From: CAYRDK01 sp043819345
GTDB lineage: Bacteria > Omnitrophota > Gorgyraeia > Velamenicoccales > Velamenicoccaceae
Direction of reading: 5' to 3'
NCBI GenBank assembly: GCA_043819345.1
Contig: JBDREX010000047.1
Coordinates: forward strand, 1 to 58,368
Length of the DNA: 58,368 nucleotides
Positions 42,152-50,279 of the stretch are shown in pieces; within the stretch, counting starts at the first letter, position 1; every line of letters begins with the position of its first letter. The position numbers were made by a program, and so were the translations under genes. The notes under the pieces are model-generated. The model saw only the letters and a list, made by a program, of their open reading frames with translations, was not told the origin of the DNA and ran no database searches.

Positions 42152-43279
42152 CTAAATTTTCTTTTCTCTTAATAGTTTCCCCGCAAACCCTGCCAACACC
42201 AGCAAACAAAACCCTAAAACCATAAACCCTAATGTAAAACTTTTCCGCATCAAAACACCGCTTAAGGCGGCACCCAAACCACCAGAAATAAAACGCACGC
42301 TGCTATTAAGGCTTGCCGCTTCATTCAAAAATTTTTTCGGCAAATCTGTCAATAATGTTGATAAGCCTGCGTGGTTTAATGTCCACCCAAAACCCCAAAT
42401 GACCATAATTACAGCAGATATATATACCGGCATTTTAAATATCAAGGCAAAAACACTTAAAATCATGAAGATAATCCCAAAATTCATCGTCTTCAAGCGC
42501 CCCATCTTATCTGCCAAATACCCACCGGCAACTTCCCCGAAAATACCACTGAAACTTGTCAACGTAATCAACATACTGATAAAAAATTGTCCGAACAAGA
42601 GTCTCTGAGAAAAATAAACTCCCAGCCATTGTTGAATGCCATGATAAAACAAGCTTATGAGAAAAATATAAGAAAAAACAACAAGGACTTTTCTATCTTT
42701 AAAAGCGGACGCATAATGCATCTTAAACCCTGTAGCATCCCCGCGGAAACTAGGCAAATAAAACAAAATCACAAAAAACAACAAAAGCCCCGCTATAGCC
42801 GGAATCAAATAGATCAACCGCCAATAGAGAATACCACTTAAAAATAAGCCTAATAATGACGCGACAAATGTCGCGCTAAAGAAGATCCCTACAAACTTGC
42901 CGCGCTTTTTATCTTCGATATGCCGAGCTATCAATATCAGCCCTAAAGGAATCACGGAAGCACCAAAAAGGCCCATAAAAAACCGTGAGATAAAAAGAAT
43001 ATAAATATTCCCGGATAAGGCAGCCGAAAGGTTTGCGATAGCAAAGAACATCATACAGGCCATCTCAACTTTTTTAGCATCAACCAAACGAACTAATGGC
43101 CCATAAAAAAGCGCGGCTACACCATATGGAAGCATATACAACCAAATAATTTTGGCGACGATAAACTGAGAAAGACCAAATTCCAAAGCGATAGAAGGAA
43201 TCAAGGCGGCAGATGCTGCCACATTAAAGGATAGAACTGCTCCCTCCAAACAAAGAATAATAAATGTTATTTTTTTCAC
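42152..43279 (-). CDS. Major facilitator superfamily transporter
   Basis: A 375-aa protein with about 12 hydrophobic helices. The intracellular loop motif appears as GGYLADKMGRLK, and an early FYGPLVRLVDAKKVE loop is also MFS-like. It starts with GTG 43279, 8 nt behind the SRPBCC gene. A drug/metabolite exporter is the usual companion of a polyketide locus, so export of the product is the simplest guess. Substrate cannot be read from sequence. Confidence 0.88.
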   Translation of the reverse strand: MKKITFIILCLEGAVLSFNVAASAALIPSIALEFGLSQFIVAKIIWLYMLPYGVAALFYGPLVRLVDAKKVEMACMMFFAIANLSAALSGNIYILFISRFFMGLFGASVIPLGLILIARHIEDKKRGKFVGIFFSATFVASLLGLFLSGILYWRLIYLIPAIAGLLLFFVILFYLPSFRGDATGFKMHYASAFKDRKVLVVFSYIFLISLFYHGIQQWLGVYFSQRLLFGQFFISMLITLTSFSGIFGEVAGGYLADKMGRLKTMNFGIIFMILSVFALIFKMPVYISAVIMVIWGFGWTLNHAGLSTLLTDLPKKFLNEAASLNSSVRFISGGLGAALSGVLMRKSFTLGFMVLGFCLLVLAGFAGKLLREKKI

Positions 43280-43287
43280 ACTGCCTA

Positions 43288-43722
43288 CTACGCTTCTTTT
43301 TCAATCACATCCTTAAAAATCTTCAGATTCTCAACGGAATGCTTATTAATAAAACCTTCTACTTGCTCATCGTTAAATTTGGCTTTTCCATCCATCTTAA
43401 AATGCTGAATCCAGGTCATTTCAACTCCATCAGAAACAAGCCTATAAAGCCAAATAATTTTCATATATTCAAAAGGAAATTTCGGGTCAAGCCTCTCAGC
43501 ATAAGCAAAAAAATTCTCTTTAAAGAGAAGGCGGAAGGACTGCCAAGAACGATCCTCATCATCCGTAAGCTGAAAAGTTATCTTATTGTCTTCTTTTTTT
43601 ACAATTTTTGACTCTTTGTATTCGCCGCCAAAAAGCTCTGTCCATCGTGTAATATCATTAGAAATGTCAAAAACTTTCTCATACGGCGCTTTAATCACAA
43701 TAGAATTGCATGTATGTCCCAT
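43288..43722 (-). CDS. SRPBCC-family aromatase/cyclase (TcmN-like)
   Basis: A 144-aa START/Bet v1-like protein: HTCNSIVIKAPYEKVFDISN, then ITRWTELFG, then WQSFRLLFKENF and a long C-terminal helix (FINKHSVENLKIFKDVIEKE). Single-domain SRPBCC proteins in type II polyketide clusters guide the first ring closures of the ACP-bound chain. The position between the PF04199 cyclase and the exporter fits that role. AGGAGG lies 3 nt before ATG 43722. The same fold also serves other ligands, so the function is contextual. Confidence 0.8.
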   Translation of the reverse strand: MGHTCNSIVIKAPYEKVFDISNDITRWTELFGGEYKESKIVKKEDNKITFQLTDDEDRSWQSFRLLFKENFFAYAERLDPKFPFEYMKIIWLYRLVSDGVEMTWIQHFKMDGKAKFNDEQVEGFINKHSVENLKIFKDVIEKEA

Positions 43723-43744
43723 GTATCCTCCTTAAATGAGGCCA

Positions 43745-43851
43745 TAACTTATGGAGCGAATATTCTTTATGAGCGAACATAAGTTATTAAGCCGAATTTA
43801 CTCATGACATATCCTGAAAATCCAAATAAGATTTTTAGGATGATTATGTCA
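43745..43851. repeat. Two hairpins in the gap between the cyclase genes
   Basis: The first has 9-bp arms (TAACTTATG 43745-43753, CATAAGTTA 43778-43786) that enclose two GAGCGAA words. The second (43805-43851) has arms TGACATA/TATGTCA plus TCCTGAAAATC/GATTTTTAGGA. No T-tract follows on the minus strand. Either could be a processing or partial termination site. Confidence 0.45.
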
Positions 43852-43875
43852 GGAGTTACGCTAATTCCTTATTTA

Positions 43876-43974
43876 CAGGGTGCAGGGTACCGGGGTCAGG
43901 GTTCAGCTTAAACCAAAAAGCTTTTCAATTTTCTGTACCCCGAACCCAAAACCCTAAATCTTAAACCCTGTCCC
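43876..43974. repeat. Word-like intergenic repeat (family iv copy 2)
   Basis: GGGTGCAGGGTACCGGGGTC and AGGGTTCAGC on the left, GTACCCCGAACCCAAAACCC and TAAACCCTGTCCCC on the right, with an AAAAGCTTTT palindrome between. It forms a long imperfect hairpin directly behind the PF04199 cyclase gene. Confidence 0.6.
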
Positions 43975-44781
43975 CTATCCCTTATTTTCGATCACCGCCA
44001 CAACTCTTGCCCAGCCAGCTCCCACATTTTTAATTTTGACGGGGAAACAAATTACTTTGAACCCAGACGAAACAGGAATTTTATCCAGATTCGCCAAACG
44101 TTCAATATGAATAAATTCTCGCTTACGGCCGTGAAAATGCGCCGGGTACAAGGGTTTCTTCTCTTCCAAAAACTCTTTGAGCATAAACTTATACGGCCTA
44201 TCAATTCCCATCGTATCTACACCAAATATTTTAATTTTTCGGTCCAGGAGATAATCAATGGCCGATGGGTCTATACCGGGATATTCTGAAAAATATTTTG
44301 GGCTTCCAATAAATCTATCAGCTCCTGTATAAAAAAGAACAATGTCGTCTTTTTTCAGAGAATAGTTTATTTTCTTAAGCGCTTCTTCAACATCCTGAGC
44401 GTTAATGACTTCATTTGATTTTTTATGCCGCATATCCAGTCGCACGCCATCACAATAGCAATTTTCTAAAGGAATTTCTTCGGCAGTCTTAGATGCACGG
44501 CCTTCTGAACGCGAACCATAATGATAGGAATAATCCAAATGAGTCCCTACATGAACCGGCGCATGCACAACTTCTAAGGACAAAAATTCTCCGTCAGGCA
44601 AATCTTCCTTTTTAACAATGCGCTGCCCTAAAAGATATTTAAGCTTACCGGACAAAGTCTTGCCCATAATCACGCGATTAAATTTTTCAACACCAGCCGC
44701 ATGTGAAACACGGTCAATTTCAACCTTGTGCACTTCAAAAGCCTTATCGTCAATCGCCGTGCTTAAATCAATAATCTGCAT
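43975..44781 (-). CDS. PF04199 cyclase-family protein (kynurenine formamidase-like fold)
   Basis: Started at ATG 44781 (AGGAG upstream) the protein has 268 aa and opens MQIIDLSTAID. The family metal motif HVGTHLDYSYH is complete (His77, His81, Asp83, His87). Members are metal-dependent hydrolases such as bacterial kynurenine formamidase; others act as cyclases in aromatic polyketide pathways. No tryptophan-degradation gene is nearby, while KS, CLF and ACP are, so a cyclase role is favoured. Confidence 0.82.
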   Translation of the reverse strand: MQIIDLSTAIDDKAFEVHKVEIDRVSHAAGVEKFNRVIMGKTLSGKLKYLLGQRIVKKEDLPDGEFLSLEVVHAPVHVGTHLDYSYHYGSRSEGRASKTAEEIPLENCYCDGVRLDMRHKKSNEVINAQDVEEALKKINYSLKKDDIVLFYTGADRFIGSPKYFSEYPGIDPSAIDYLLDRKIKIFGVDTMGIDRPYKFMLKEFLEEKKPLYPAHFHGRKREFIHIERLANLDKIPVSSGFKVICFPVKIKNVGAGWARVVAVIENKG

Positions 44782-44795
44782 TGAACTCCTAAATG

Positions 44796-44822
44796 TGTTT
44801 GTTTCGCTTTGCGAGACAAACA
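44796..44822. repeat. Hairpin upstream of the PF04199 cyclase
   Basis: Arms of 12 nt (TGTTTGTTTCGC and GCGAGACAAACA, one G-T wobble on the plus strand) around a TTT loop. It lies 14 nt before the chosen start codon, between the ACP and cyclase genes, without a T-tract. Confidence 0.4.
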
Positions 44823-44868
44823 TCTACGGGAATCTCCCTATAGCGATGAATCATTTTTAAAATACCTA

Positions 44869-45102
44869 CTATGATTTTTTTGAATCTATAATACCGGCAA
44901 TCTGCTCAACAGAAAAATTCTTCCCTACCTCTTTTTCTTCAAATTGAATACCAAATACTTTTGTCAAAGCGATATTAATCTCAACCATCTCTGTTGAATC
45001 AACACCCAAACAATCCTCTAGCGGCTGAGCATCTTTAAGCTCTTCGGGCTTGATTTTCAGTAATTTAATAATTGTATCTCGAACTTGCTCTTTTGTACTC
45101 AT
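44869..45102 (-). CDS. Acyl carrier protein of the polyketide locus
   Basis: A 77-aa ACP. ATG 45102 has GGAGG 5 nt upstream. The phosphopantetheine site is GVDSTEM with Ser36 (usual DSL reads DST here). The four-helix pattern is normal: EQVRDTIIKLLKIKPEEL, then MVEINIALTKVFGI, then SVEQIAGIID. It follows the CLF gene on the same strand, giving the classical KS-alpha, CLF, ACP order of a minimal type II polyketide synthase. No phosphopantetheinyl transferase is in the window. Confidence 0.93.
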   Translation of the reverse strand: MSTKEQVRDTIIKLLKIKPEELKDAQPLEDCLGVDSTEMVEINIALTKVFGIQFEEKEVGKNFSVEQIAGIIDSKKS

Positions 45103-45189
45103 TAGGCCTCCATTTAAAGAATAACTTGTTATTATAATTATTAGTTTGCGCAAACCGCTGATCACCGCTAATAAAACACTAATAATTAT

Positions 45190-45253
45190 GTTAGCCGGTG
45201 AGCGAGTTTACGGATTTAACCCGGACACCCGCTAACACGTTAACCCACAAACA
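45190..45253. repeat. Intergenic GAGTTTACGG/AACCCG quasi-palindromic repeat (family i copy 3)
   Basis: GTTAGCCGGTGAGCGAGTTT and ACGGATTTAACCCGG, then CCCGCTAACACGTTAACCC. It lies in the gap between the CLF and ACP genes. Confidence 0.6.
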
Positions 45254-45259
45254 GTTTTT

Positions 45260-46495
45260 TTACGCTTTTTCAATCACTGCTACCGCGTTAATACCTCCAC
45301 GGCCGCGGGATATAATCAAAGCCTTGTTCACAACGTGTTCTAAGGCTTTATCTTTTACAAAATTTAACCCCGTGCATTTTTGATCAATATCTTTCAGATT
45401 AATCGTCGGAGGTATCAAACTATGCTCCATTGCTAAAATCGCGATAATCACATCTACAGCTCCTGAAGCACCAAGCAAATTACCAAACATTGTCTTCGGG
45501 GCACTTGCCGGAATTTTAGCAGCAAGATCACCAAACACATCTTTGATAGCGGCAACTTCACTCACATCTCCCTCAATAGTCGCAGCACCATCCAAGGAAA
45601 TATAATCTATATCTGCTGGCTTAAGGCCAGCACTATCTAAAGCAATCCTTATCGCGCGAGCCAACTCTTTGCCATCAGAAGCAGCTTTTATCCTATCAAC
45701 ACCATCGCAAGTTGTACCATAACCAGTTAAATAGCAATAAATCTTACCTCTGCGCGCTTTTACCTTTTCTTCGCGCTCTAGAATCATGATACCAGCGCCT
45801 TCACCAACAACAAATCCATCTCTTCCTTTATTAAAAGGCCGATAAACTTCTTCGGGATTTTCATTTGTTGTGGAAATCTCACCGCTTGTATTGCAACACA
45901 GAAGGCCATACGGAGATAACGGGGCTTCCATCCCTCCAGCCAAAACAAAATCAAGTTTCCCCTTAGACAAGACCCTCATCGCATGGCCCATAGCCATCAG
46001 TGAACTCGCCCTATCTGATACAACAGTTTTAGAATACCCCTTAATCCCGTAATAAATGGACACCTGGCCTTGAGGAGCAGCCGGAAACCAAGCGGAAGCC
46101 ATATAAGGGCTCACTCCTTCTCGTCCCTCTATATAAAGATCACGCAGCTCCGTTTCACCATAAAGCCACCCTCCCAAAGCATTGCCCATAAAAATACCAA
46201 TGTTATTAAGATTTTCTTTTTCCAAATCAATGTTTGCATCTTTAAGCGCAAACTCTGATGCAATCAAGGCCATGTGCGAAAAGGGGTCAATCTTCTGCAA
46301 AAGCCTTGATGAAACATGCGTATAGGCATCTAACTGATGAATCTGGCCTCCGATATGAGAAGGATATAAACTTGAATCATAGCGATCAATATTCTTAACA
46401 GCAGACCGGCCCGCCTTAATGTTGGCCCAAAAAGCTTTTTGATCTATTCCGGAAGGCGCGAGAATGCCTAATCCTGTAATGGCAACTTTTTCCAT
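45260..46495 (-). CDS. Ketosynthase-like chain-length factor (KS-beta/CLF)
   Basis: A 411-aa thiolase-fold protein of beta-ketoacyl synthase type. All catalytic positions are changed relative to the neighbouring KS. The nucleophile region reads SDRASSL with Ala163 in place of Cys. The first histidine motif reads LDGAAT with Asp302, and the second reads KTMFGN with Asn339. Overall similarity is retained (DGFVVGEGAGIMILE, LGASGAVDVI). Such a dead partner forms the heterodimer that sets chain length in type II polyketide and aryl polyene synthases. It starts 1 nt after the KS-alpha stop. Confidence 0.9.
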   Translation of the reverse strand: MEKVAITGLGILAPSGIDQKAFWANIKAGRSAVKNIDRYDSSLYPSHIGGQIHQLDAYTHVSSRLLQKIDPFSHMALIASEFALKDANIDLEKENLNNIGIFMGNALGGWLYGETELRDLYIEGREGVSPYMASAWFPAAPQGQVSIYYGIKGYSKTVVSDRASSLMAMGHAMRVLSKGKLDFVLAGGMEAPLSPYGLLCCNTSGEISTTNENPEEVYRPFNKGRDGFVVGEGAGIMILEREEKVKARRGKIYCYLTGYGTTCDGVDRIKAASDGKELARAIRIALDSAGLKPADIDYISLDGAATIEGDVSEVAAIKDVFGDLAAKIPASAPKTMFGNLLGASGAVDVIIAILAMEHSLIPPTINLKDIDQKCTGLNFVKDKALEHVVNKALIISRGRGGINAVAVIEKA

Positions 46496-46496
46496 A

Positions 46497-47762
46497 TTAT
46501 TTGCCCTCCTGATAACGTTTCATCACCACAGCTGAATGAATCCCTGAAAAACCACTGCTTGTTTTCAACATCGTATTAATCTTCTTCTGAATCGCTTTAT
46601 TAGGAACATAATTTAAATCGCACCGAGGATCCCTGACTTCCTGATTAATGGTCGGTGGAATCAAATCCTTCTCAAACATCATAGACCCGATAACCATCTC
46701 AATAGCATTTGCTGCCGCCAAAGGATGGCCTATCATAGATTTAAAAGAACTGATAGGAATTTTGTAAGCATAATCGTTGAGCGCAATCTTATAGGCGTTG
46801 CTTTCAAAAACATCATTCATGCGCGTAGAAGATCCATGCGCGTTAATGTAATCAATCTCTTCAACTTTCGTCTGAGCGTCTTTTAGGGCAAGCTTAATAC
46901 ATGTAGCCATCGGCAAGCCGTCTGCCGGCAAGTCCGTCATATGAAAGGCATTATTGCAAGTCCCATATCCTGTAATTTCACAATAAATATGCGCTCCTCG
47001 CTTCCGGGCATGTTGGAGTTCTTCTAAAACAAGAATGCCGCACCCCTCAGACAAGACAAAACCATCTCTTTTATTATCGAAAGGCCGTGATGCTTTTTCG
47101 GGCTCATCATTACGAGCCGATAAAACACTCACTACGTCAAATGCGCCAAAAGTAATCGGCGTCAAGGGCGCCTCAGATGCCCCAGCCAACATAATATCCG
47201 CATCACCATCCTGAATAGACTCCAGACAAAACCCAACAGAATCTGTTCCGGCGGTGCACCCCGTTGAAATAGTATTGCATATGCTATTCAAATGGTACTT
47301 TGCAGACAACTCACTTGATGGTGTATTAAACATGGACGCATCATAAAGATAAGGGCGCACAAGCCGCGGATCAATAGGTTTGCGGCCATTATCCGTCACA
47401 AGCGCAAATTCTTCTTCCATGTATTTTGTGCCACAAATGGCGTTAGCAAGACTGACACCTGCACGCCGCCTGTCTATTTTTGAAAAATCAATCTTGGCAT
47501 CTTTTACAGCCATGTCAGCTGCCACAACAGCAAACTGGACATACCTGTCCATGCGTTTTACTTCCTCTTCATCTAATCCAAGAGCGAAAGGGTCAAATTC
47601 TTTTGAAAATGCCGCTATCCTCGTACGAAACATAGACACATCAAACATATCTACTTTCCTGACAGCTGAAACACCTCCCGACATCGCCTTCCAACAATTC
47701 TCCTTACCTATGCCATTAGGAGAGATAACTCCCAGGCCCGTTACAACGACTCGTCTTTTCAT
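46497..47762 (-). CDS. Ketosynthase KS-alpha of a type II polyketide synthase
   Basis: Decarboxylative condensing enzyme, 421 aa. The active site is complete: Cys169 in STGCTAGTDS, His309 in NAHGSST, Lys341 and His346 in KSMIGHPLAAANA. It is FabF-like (VVVTGLGVISPNG start; DGFVLSEGCGILVLEE). Pairing with an inactive KS and an ACP points to polyketide, not housekeeping fatty acid, synthesis. Its ATG overlaps the end of the TIGR04076 gene by 4 nt. No malonyl transferase gene is present; this is usually borrowed from fatty acid synthesis. Confidence 0.93.
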   Translation of the reverse strand: MKRRVVVTGLGVISPNGIGKENCWKAMSGGVSAVRKVDMFDVSMFRTRIAAFSKEFDPFALGLDEEEVKRMDRYVQFAVVAADMAVKDAKIDFSKIDRRRAGVSLANAICGTKYMEEEFALVTDNGRKPIDPRLVRPYLYDASMFNTPSSELSAKYHLNSICNTISTGCTAGTDSVGFCLESIQDGDADIMLAGASEAPLTPITFGAFDVVSVLSARNDEPEKASRPFDNKRDGFVLSEGCGILVLEELQHARKRGAHIYCEITGYGTCNNAFHMTDLPADGLPMATCIKLALKDAQTKVEEIDYINAHGSSTRMNDVFESNAYKIALNDYAYKIPISSFKSMIGHPLAAANAIEMVIGSMMFEKDLIPPTINQEVRDPRCDLNYVPNKAIQKKINTMLKTSSGFSGIHSAVVMKRYQEGK

Positions 47763-48385
47763 TTATTTTCCTCTTTTCTTCTGACCTTAAATATAATGTT
47801 GCCTCCGTCAGGGCATGTCGGCGTACTTAAAGAATTCGGATCTTCTTCAAAAGAAAACTTCGCACCAAAATTCAACGCGAACAATACCGGAAACATCATA
47901 TGATACGCCGCCCCACAAAAGCCTTGAGGCGTCTTTAAACCCTTCACCTCAATCTTGTCGCCAACCTTATAATTATAAAAACATTTTCCCGTACACTCTT
48001 TTACTTCTATTTCCATCGTCTTAGGATTCGGCCCTGTTGGTGTTTGCGGTTTTGGCTTTTTGATAACCTCATCTTTATCGTCAATAAGCTCAACCAAAAA
48101 CTCAACCTTTTTTCCATCCGGACAAGTTGTGCGAATAGAAAGCATATTATCCATAAAAGGAAATTCCGCGCCAAACGTCAAAGCATACATGCACGGGAAA
48201 AGAGAGTGCATCGCCCCTTGGCAAAAATCTGCCGGCGGATGAGTAAAATCTTTAAATGTAAACTGATCCCCGACCTTATACAAATGATAACAATATCCTT
48301 CCTGCTTCGTAACGGTCAAACGAAAACGCGGAAACTTTACGCGGCTCTTTTTAACTACTTTTCTTAACTCACTCATCTTAGACAT
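47759..48385 (-). CDS. Tandem TIGR04076-family protein of unknown function
   Basis: A 208-aa protein made of two related halves. Residues about 20-105 contain GYCYHLYKVGDQFTF, FCQGAMHSLFPCMYALTFGA and TTCPDGKKVEFLVEL. Residues about 122-205 contain GKCFYNYKVGDKIEV, FCGAAYHMMFPVLFALNFGA and PTCPDGGNIIFKVR. The pattern (Cys-rich, GD, FC..A....P, CPD) is that of TIGR04076, a small family of unknown function usually about 90 aa long. Conserved cysteines suggest metal or cluster binding. It is translationally coupled to KS-alpha, which ties it to the polyketide pathway. GGAGG precedes its ATG. Confidence 0.75.
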   Translation of the reverse strand: MSKMSELRKVVKKSRVKFPRFRLTVTKQEGYCYHLYKVGDQFTFKDFTHPPADFCQGAMHSLFPCMYALTFGAEFPFMDNMLSIRTTCPDGKKVEFLVELIDDKDEVIKKPKPQTPTGPNPKTMEIEVKECTGKCFYNYKVGDKIEVKGLKTPQGFCGAAYHMMFPVLFALNFGAKFSFEEDPNSLSTPTCPDGGNIIFKVRRKEENK

Positions 48386-48401
48386 TTGATTCCTCCATAA
48401 T

Positions 48402-48449
48402 AAAAGTCACAAAGATACAACGTCACATGTAAAACTGTGTCTTGTGTCT
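48402..48449. repeat. Word-like intergenic repeat (family vii)
   Basis: AAAGTCACAAAGATACAACG followed by TCACATG, with TGTGTCTTGTGTCTTT on the other side. It is another loose palindrome with recurring GTC/CAC words, filling the gap behind the reductase gene. Confidence 0.5.
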
Positions 48450-49475
48450 TTAAAAAAAGTCTTCTTTCTCAAGCTTGCTTGTTTTCTCTATTTCACTCAA
48501 CACTTCTTCAAACGTTAAAAATGTTTTCTTTGTCTCAACGGCATGCACGAGTTCCGTAACGCGTGTATTTAAACGGGCACTGAGATTATGAAGCCGCGCC
48601 TGATTTGCAAGCTCACCATTAATGTAGTCAATTTCGGTCAGTTTCCCGCGTTGGATGCTCTGCAAAATAGAACCATACAAAGGTTCTTTACTCAAATTCG
48701 TCATGATAGAAGAAAATATGGGTGCTGCCTCATCAATCCCCATCTGTGTCAATCCCTTCAATTTATCAATTTCAAAATCCGGCAAATTCGGCAGTTCAAC
48801 CCCCAGCGTTTTAACAATTTCAAAACCTTCTTTTAAAATCCTTAAGGCAAGTTTACACATATCGAGGTTGGCATATGTTTCCTGCATACTCTTACCAACC
48901 AATGCCGGCAGGCAGTTGCTGGAATTAACAAATATCTTTGTCCATTTCATAGCAGAAATATTTTCAACTTCCACAACATCCAATGCCTGCTTTAAAAACT
49001 CAGCCACCTGCTTAACCTTCTCATCATTAGGCCCAAAAGGCCTGCCGATCAACCAATTACCTTCAAAATTATGAACAACCTTATTATGTGGAACATAGGT
49101 CGCGCCAAACATAACAATACTTGAAATAAGATTTTCTTCACCCAGCATCATCTTTAACAACGTGTCAGATCTTACTCCATTTTGTGTAGAAAGAATCAAG
49201 GGGCCTATCAAAAATTCCCGCGACATCTCTACAACATCCCTTAAATTCTGCGTTTTAACCGTCAGAATAACCAAGTCAACTTTTTCTTCCAGTCTTAATT
49301 TTACATCAACATAATACAAAGAACGGCCCTTGAAGCCCTCTACAATAAAACCATCATTTTCAATCGTCTGCTTCTGCTCTGGCTTGCCAACAACAACAAC
49401 ATCTATGCCCTTATCCCTTAAGGCGCCTACAACAACACCGCCGATCGCGCCAAAACCAATCACAGCTACTTTCAT
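48450..49475 (-). CDS. Ketopantoate reductase-family (ApbA/PanE-like) oxidoreductase
   Basis: A 341-aa NAD(P)-dependent reductase. The N terminus MKVAVIGFGAIGGVVVGAL holds the GxGxxG dinucleotide site. LVILTVKTQNLRDVV, STQNGVRSD and the C-terminal ketopantoate-type helical domain with Lys in MKWTKIFVNSSNCLPAL are as in the family (catalytic Lys and Asn). No pantothenate gene is adjacent. Inside a polyketide locus it may reduce a 2-keto acid-like intermediate; this is an inference from position only. Confidence 0.82.
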   Translation of the reverse strand: MKVAVIGFGAIGGVVVGALRDKGIDVVVVGKPEQKQTIENDGFIVEGFKGRSLYYVDVKLRLEEKVDLVILTVKTQNLRDVVEMSREFLIGPLILSTQNGVRSDTLLKMMLGEENLISSIVMFGATYVPHNKVVHNFEGNWLIGRPFGPNDEKVKQVAEFLKQALDVVEVENISAMKWTKIFVNSSNCLPALVGKSMQETYANLDMCKLALRILKEGFEIVKTLGVELPNLPDFEIDKLKGLTQMGIDEAAPIFSSIMTNLSKEPLYGSILQSIQRGKLTEIDYINGELANQARLHNLSARLNTRVTELVHAVETKKTFLTFEEVLSEIEKTSKLEKEDFF

Positions 49476-49537
49476 ATCTTGTATTCCCTATATATATTCA
49501 GAAAACGGAGATCAAAAGACAGACAACAGAAAAAACA

Positions 49538-49993
49538 TCAAATACATGCCTTTTGATCGCCTCTCTCTAAATATTCTTTCAAATTCCGCAAAATCATTTC
49601 TATATTCTGATCATGCAGTTTATTAAAAATCAGGCTCCACATCAGGCGATTAAAAACACCTTTCAGGCGATAATGCATCTCATAGACAATCTCAAGCCCA
49701 TCTGCGCGCGCGGCCATACCAACCGTTTCACATCCTTCAAACATCCCATCAAAAAACATACGCGTAATACTGGAATCTGTTAATTTTTTGACTTCGGCAT
49801 TCCAAGACGGCGCAAAAGGCAACATAACCTTCTGCCGGTAAACAGTACCCTCTCGAATCTCACCTTGTGTCTGCCGCTTAAAAGACATTAAAGACGCCTT
49901 TGGCCACCAGGAAGCCTCTCCCCACCGAACAATTTCCACAAAAGCCTCTGAAGGCGAAGAAGCGACAATAATAGAATGCTTATTTACTCTCAC
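49538..49993 (-). CDS. Second SRPBCC-family protein of the locus
   Basis: A 151-aa protein when started at GTG 49993, which lies 11 nt behind a GGGAG and overlaps the end of the PCP_red-like gene. VNKHSIIVASSPSEAFVEIV is the typical first strand and helix, and MILRNLKEYLERG the closing helix, of a START/Bet v1 fold. It differs strongly from the aromatase/cyclase at 43288 and may bind another intermediate. A longer ATG frame (50047) has no good ribosome-binding site. Confidence 0.72.
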   Translation of the reverse strand: MRVNKHSIIVASSPSEAFVEIVRWGEASWWPKASLMSFKRQTQGEIREGTVYRQKVMLPFAPSWNAEVKKLTDSSITRMFFDGMFEGCETVGMAARADGLEIVYEMHYRLKGVFNRLMWSLIFNKLHDQNIEMILRNLKEYLERGDQKACI

Positions 49994-50279
49994 CGTTACG
50001 CCTGCTCCCGGATAAATTGTATTTTTTATAATCAAACCCGACGTCATCTAAAAGTTTAATCATCAATGAATAAAACTGCAAAGGCACTTCCGAAAACATC
50101 GCCCGCATCAAATCCTCTTCTTCAACCATACGAGAGTTACGCTCTAAAGCATTTTTCTCTGCTTTCTGAGTCGCTGTTACTTCTGTCATATGACGGTGGA
50201 ATATTGGCATCTTACCTAACATCTTTTTGAATCTTTCCTGAGTCGTTTTTTCCCAGGACATTTTTTCCAAATCAGACAT
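49980..50279 (-). CDS. Small PCP_red-domain-like protein
   Basis: A 99-aa helical protein. ATG 50279 has AGGAG 6 nt upstream and overlaps the B12-radical SAM stop by 8 nt. The pattern WEKTTQERFKKMLGKMPIFH, later EEEDLMRAMFSEVPLQFY, resembles the PCP_red domain found at the end of dark-operative protochlorophyllide reductase subunits and as small stand-alone proteins. It is followed by a second helical segment. Tight coupling to a BchE-like radical SAM enzyme is suggestive. The family match was made by eye and is moderate. Confidence 0.5.
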   Translation of the reverse strand: MSDLEKMSWEKTTQERFKKMLGKMPIFHRHMTEVTATQKAEKNALERNSRMVEEEDLMRAMFSEVPLQFYSLMIKLLDDVGFDYKKYNLSGSRRNGESK

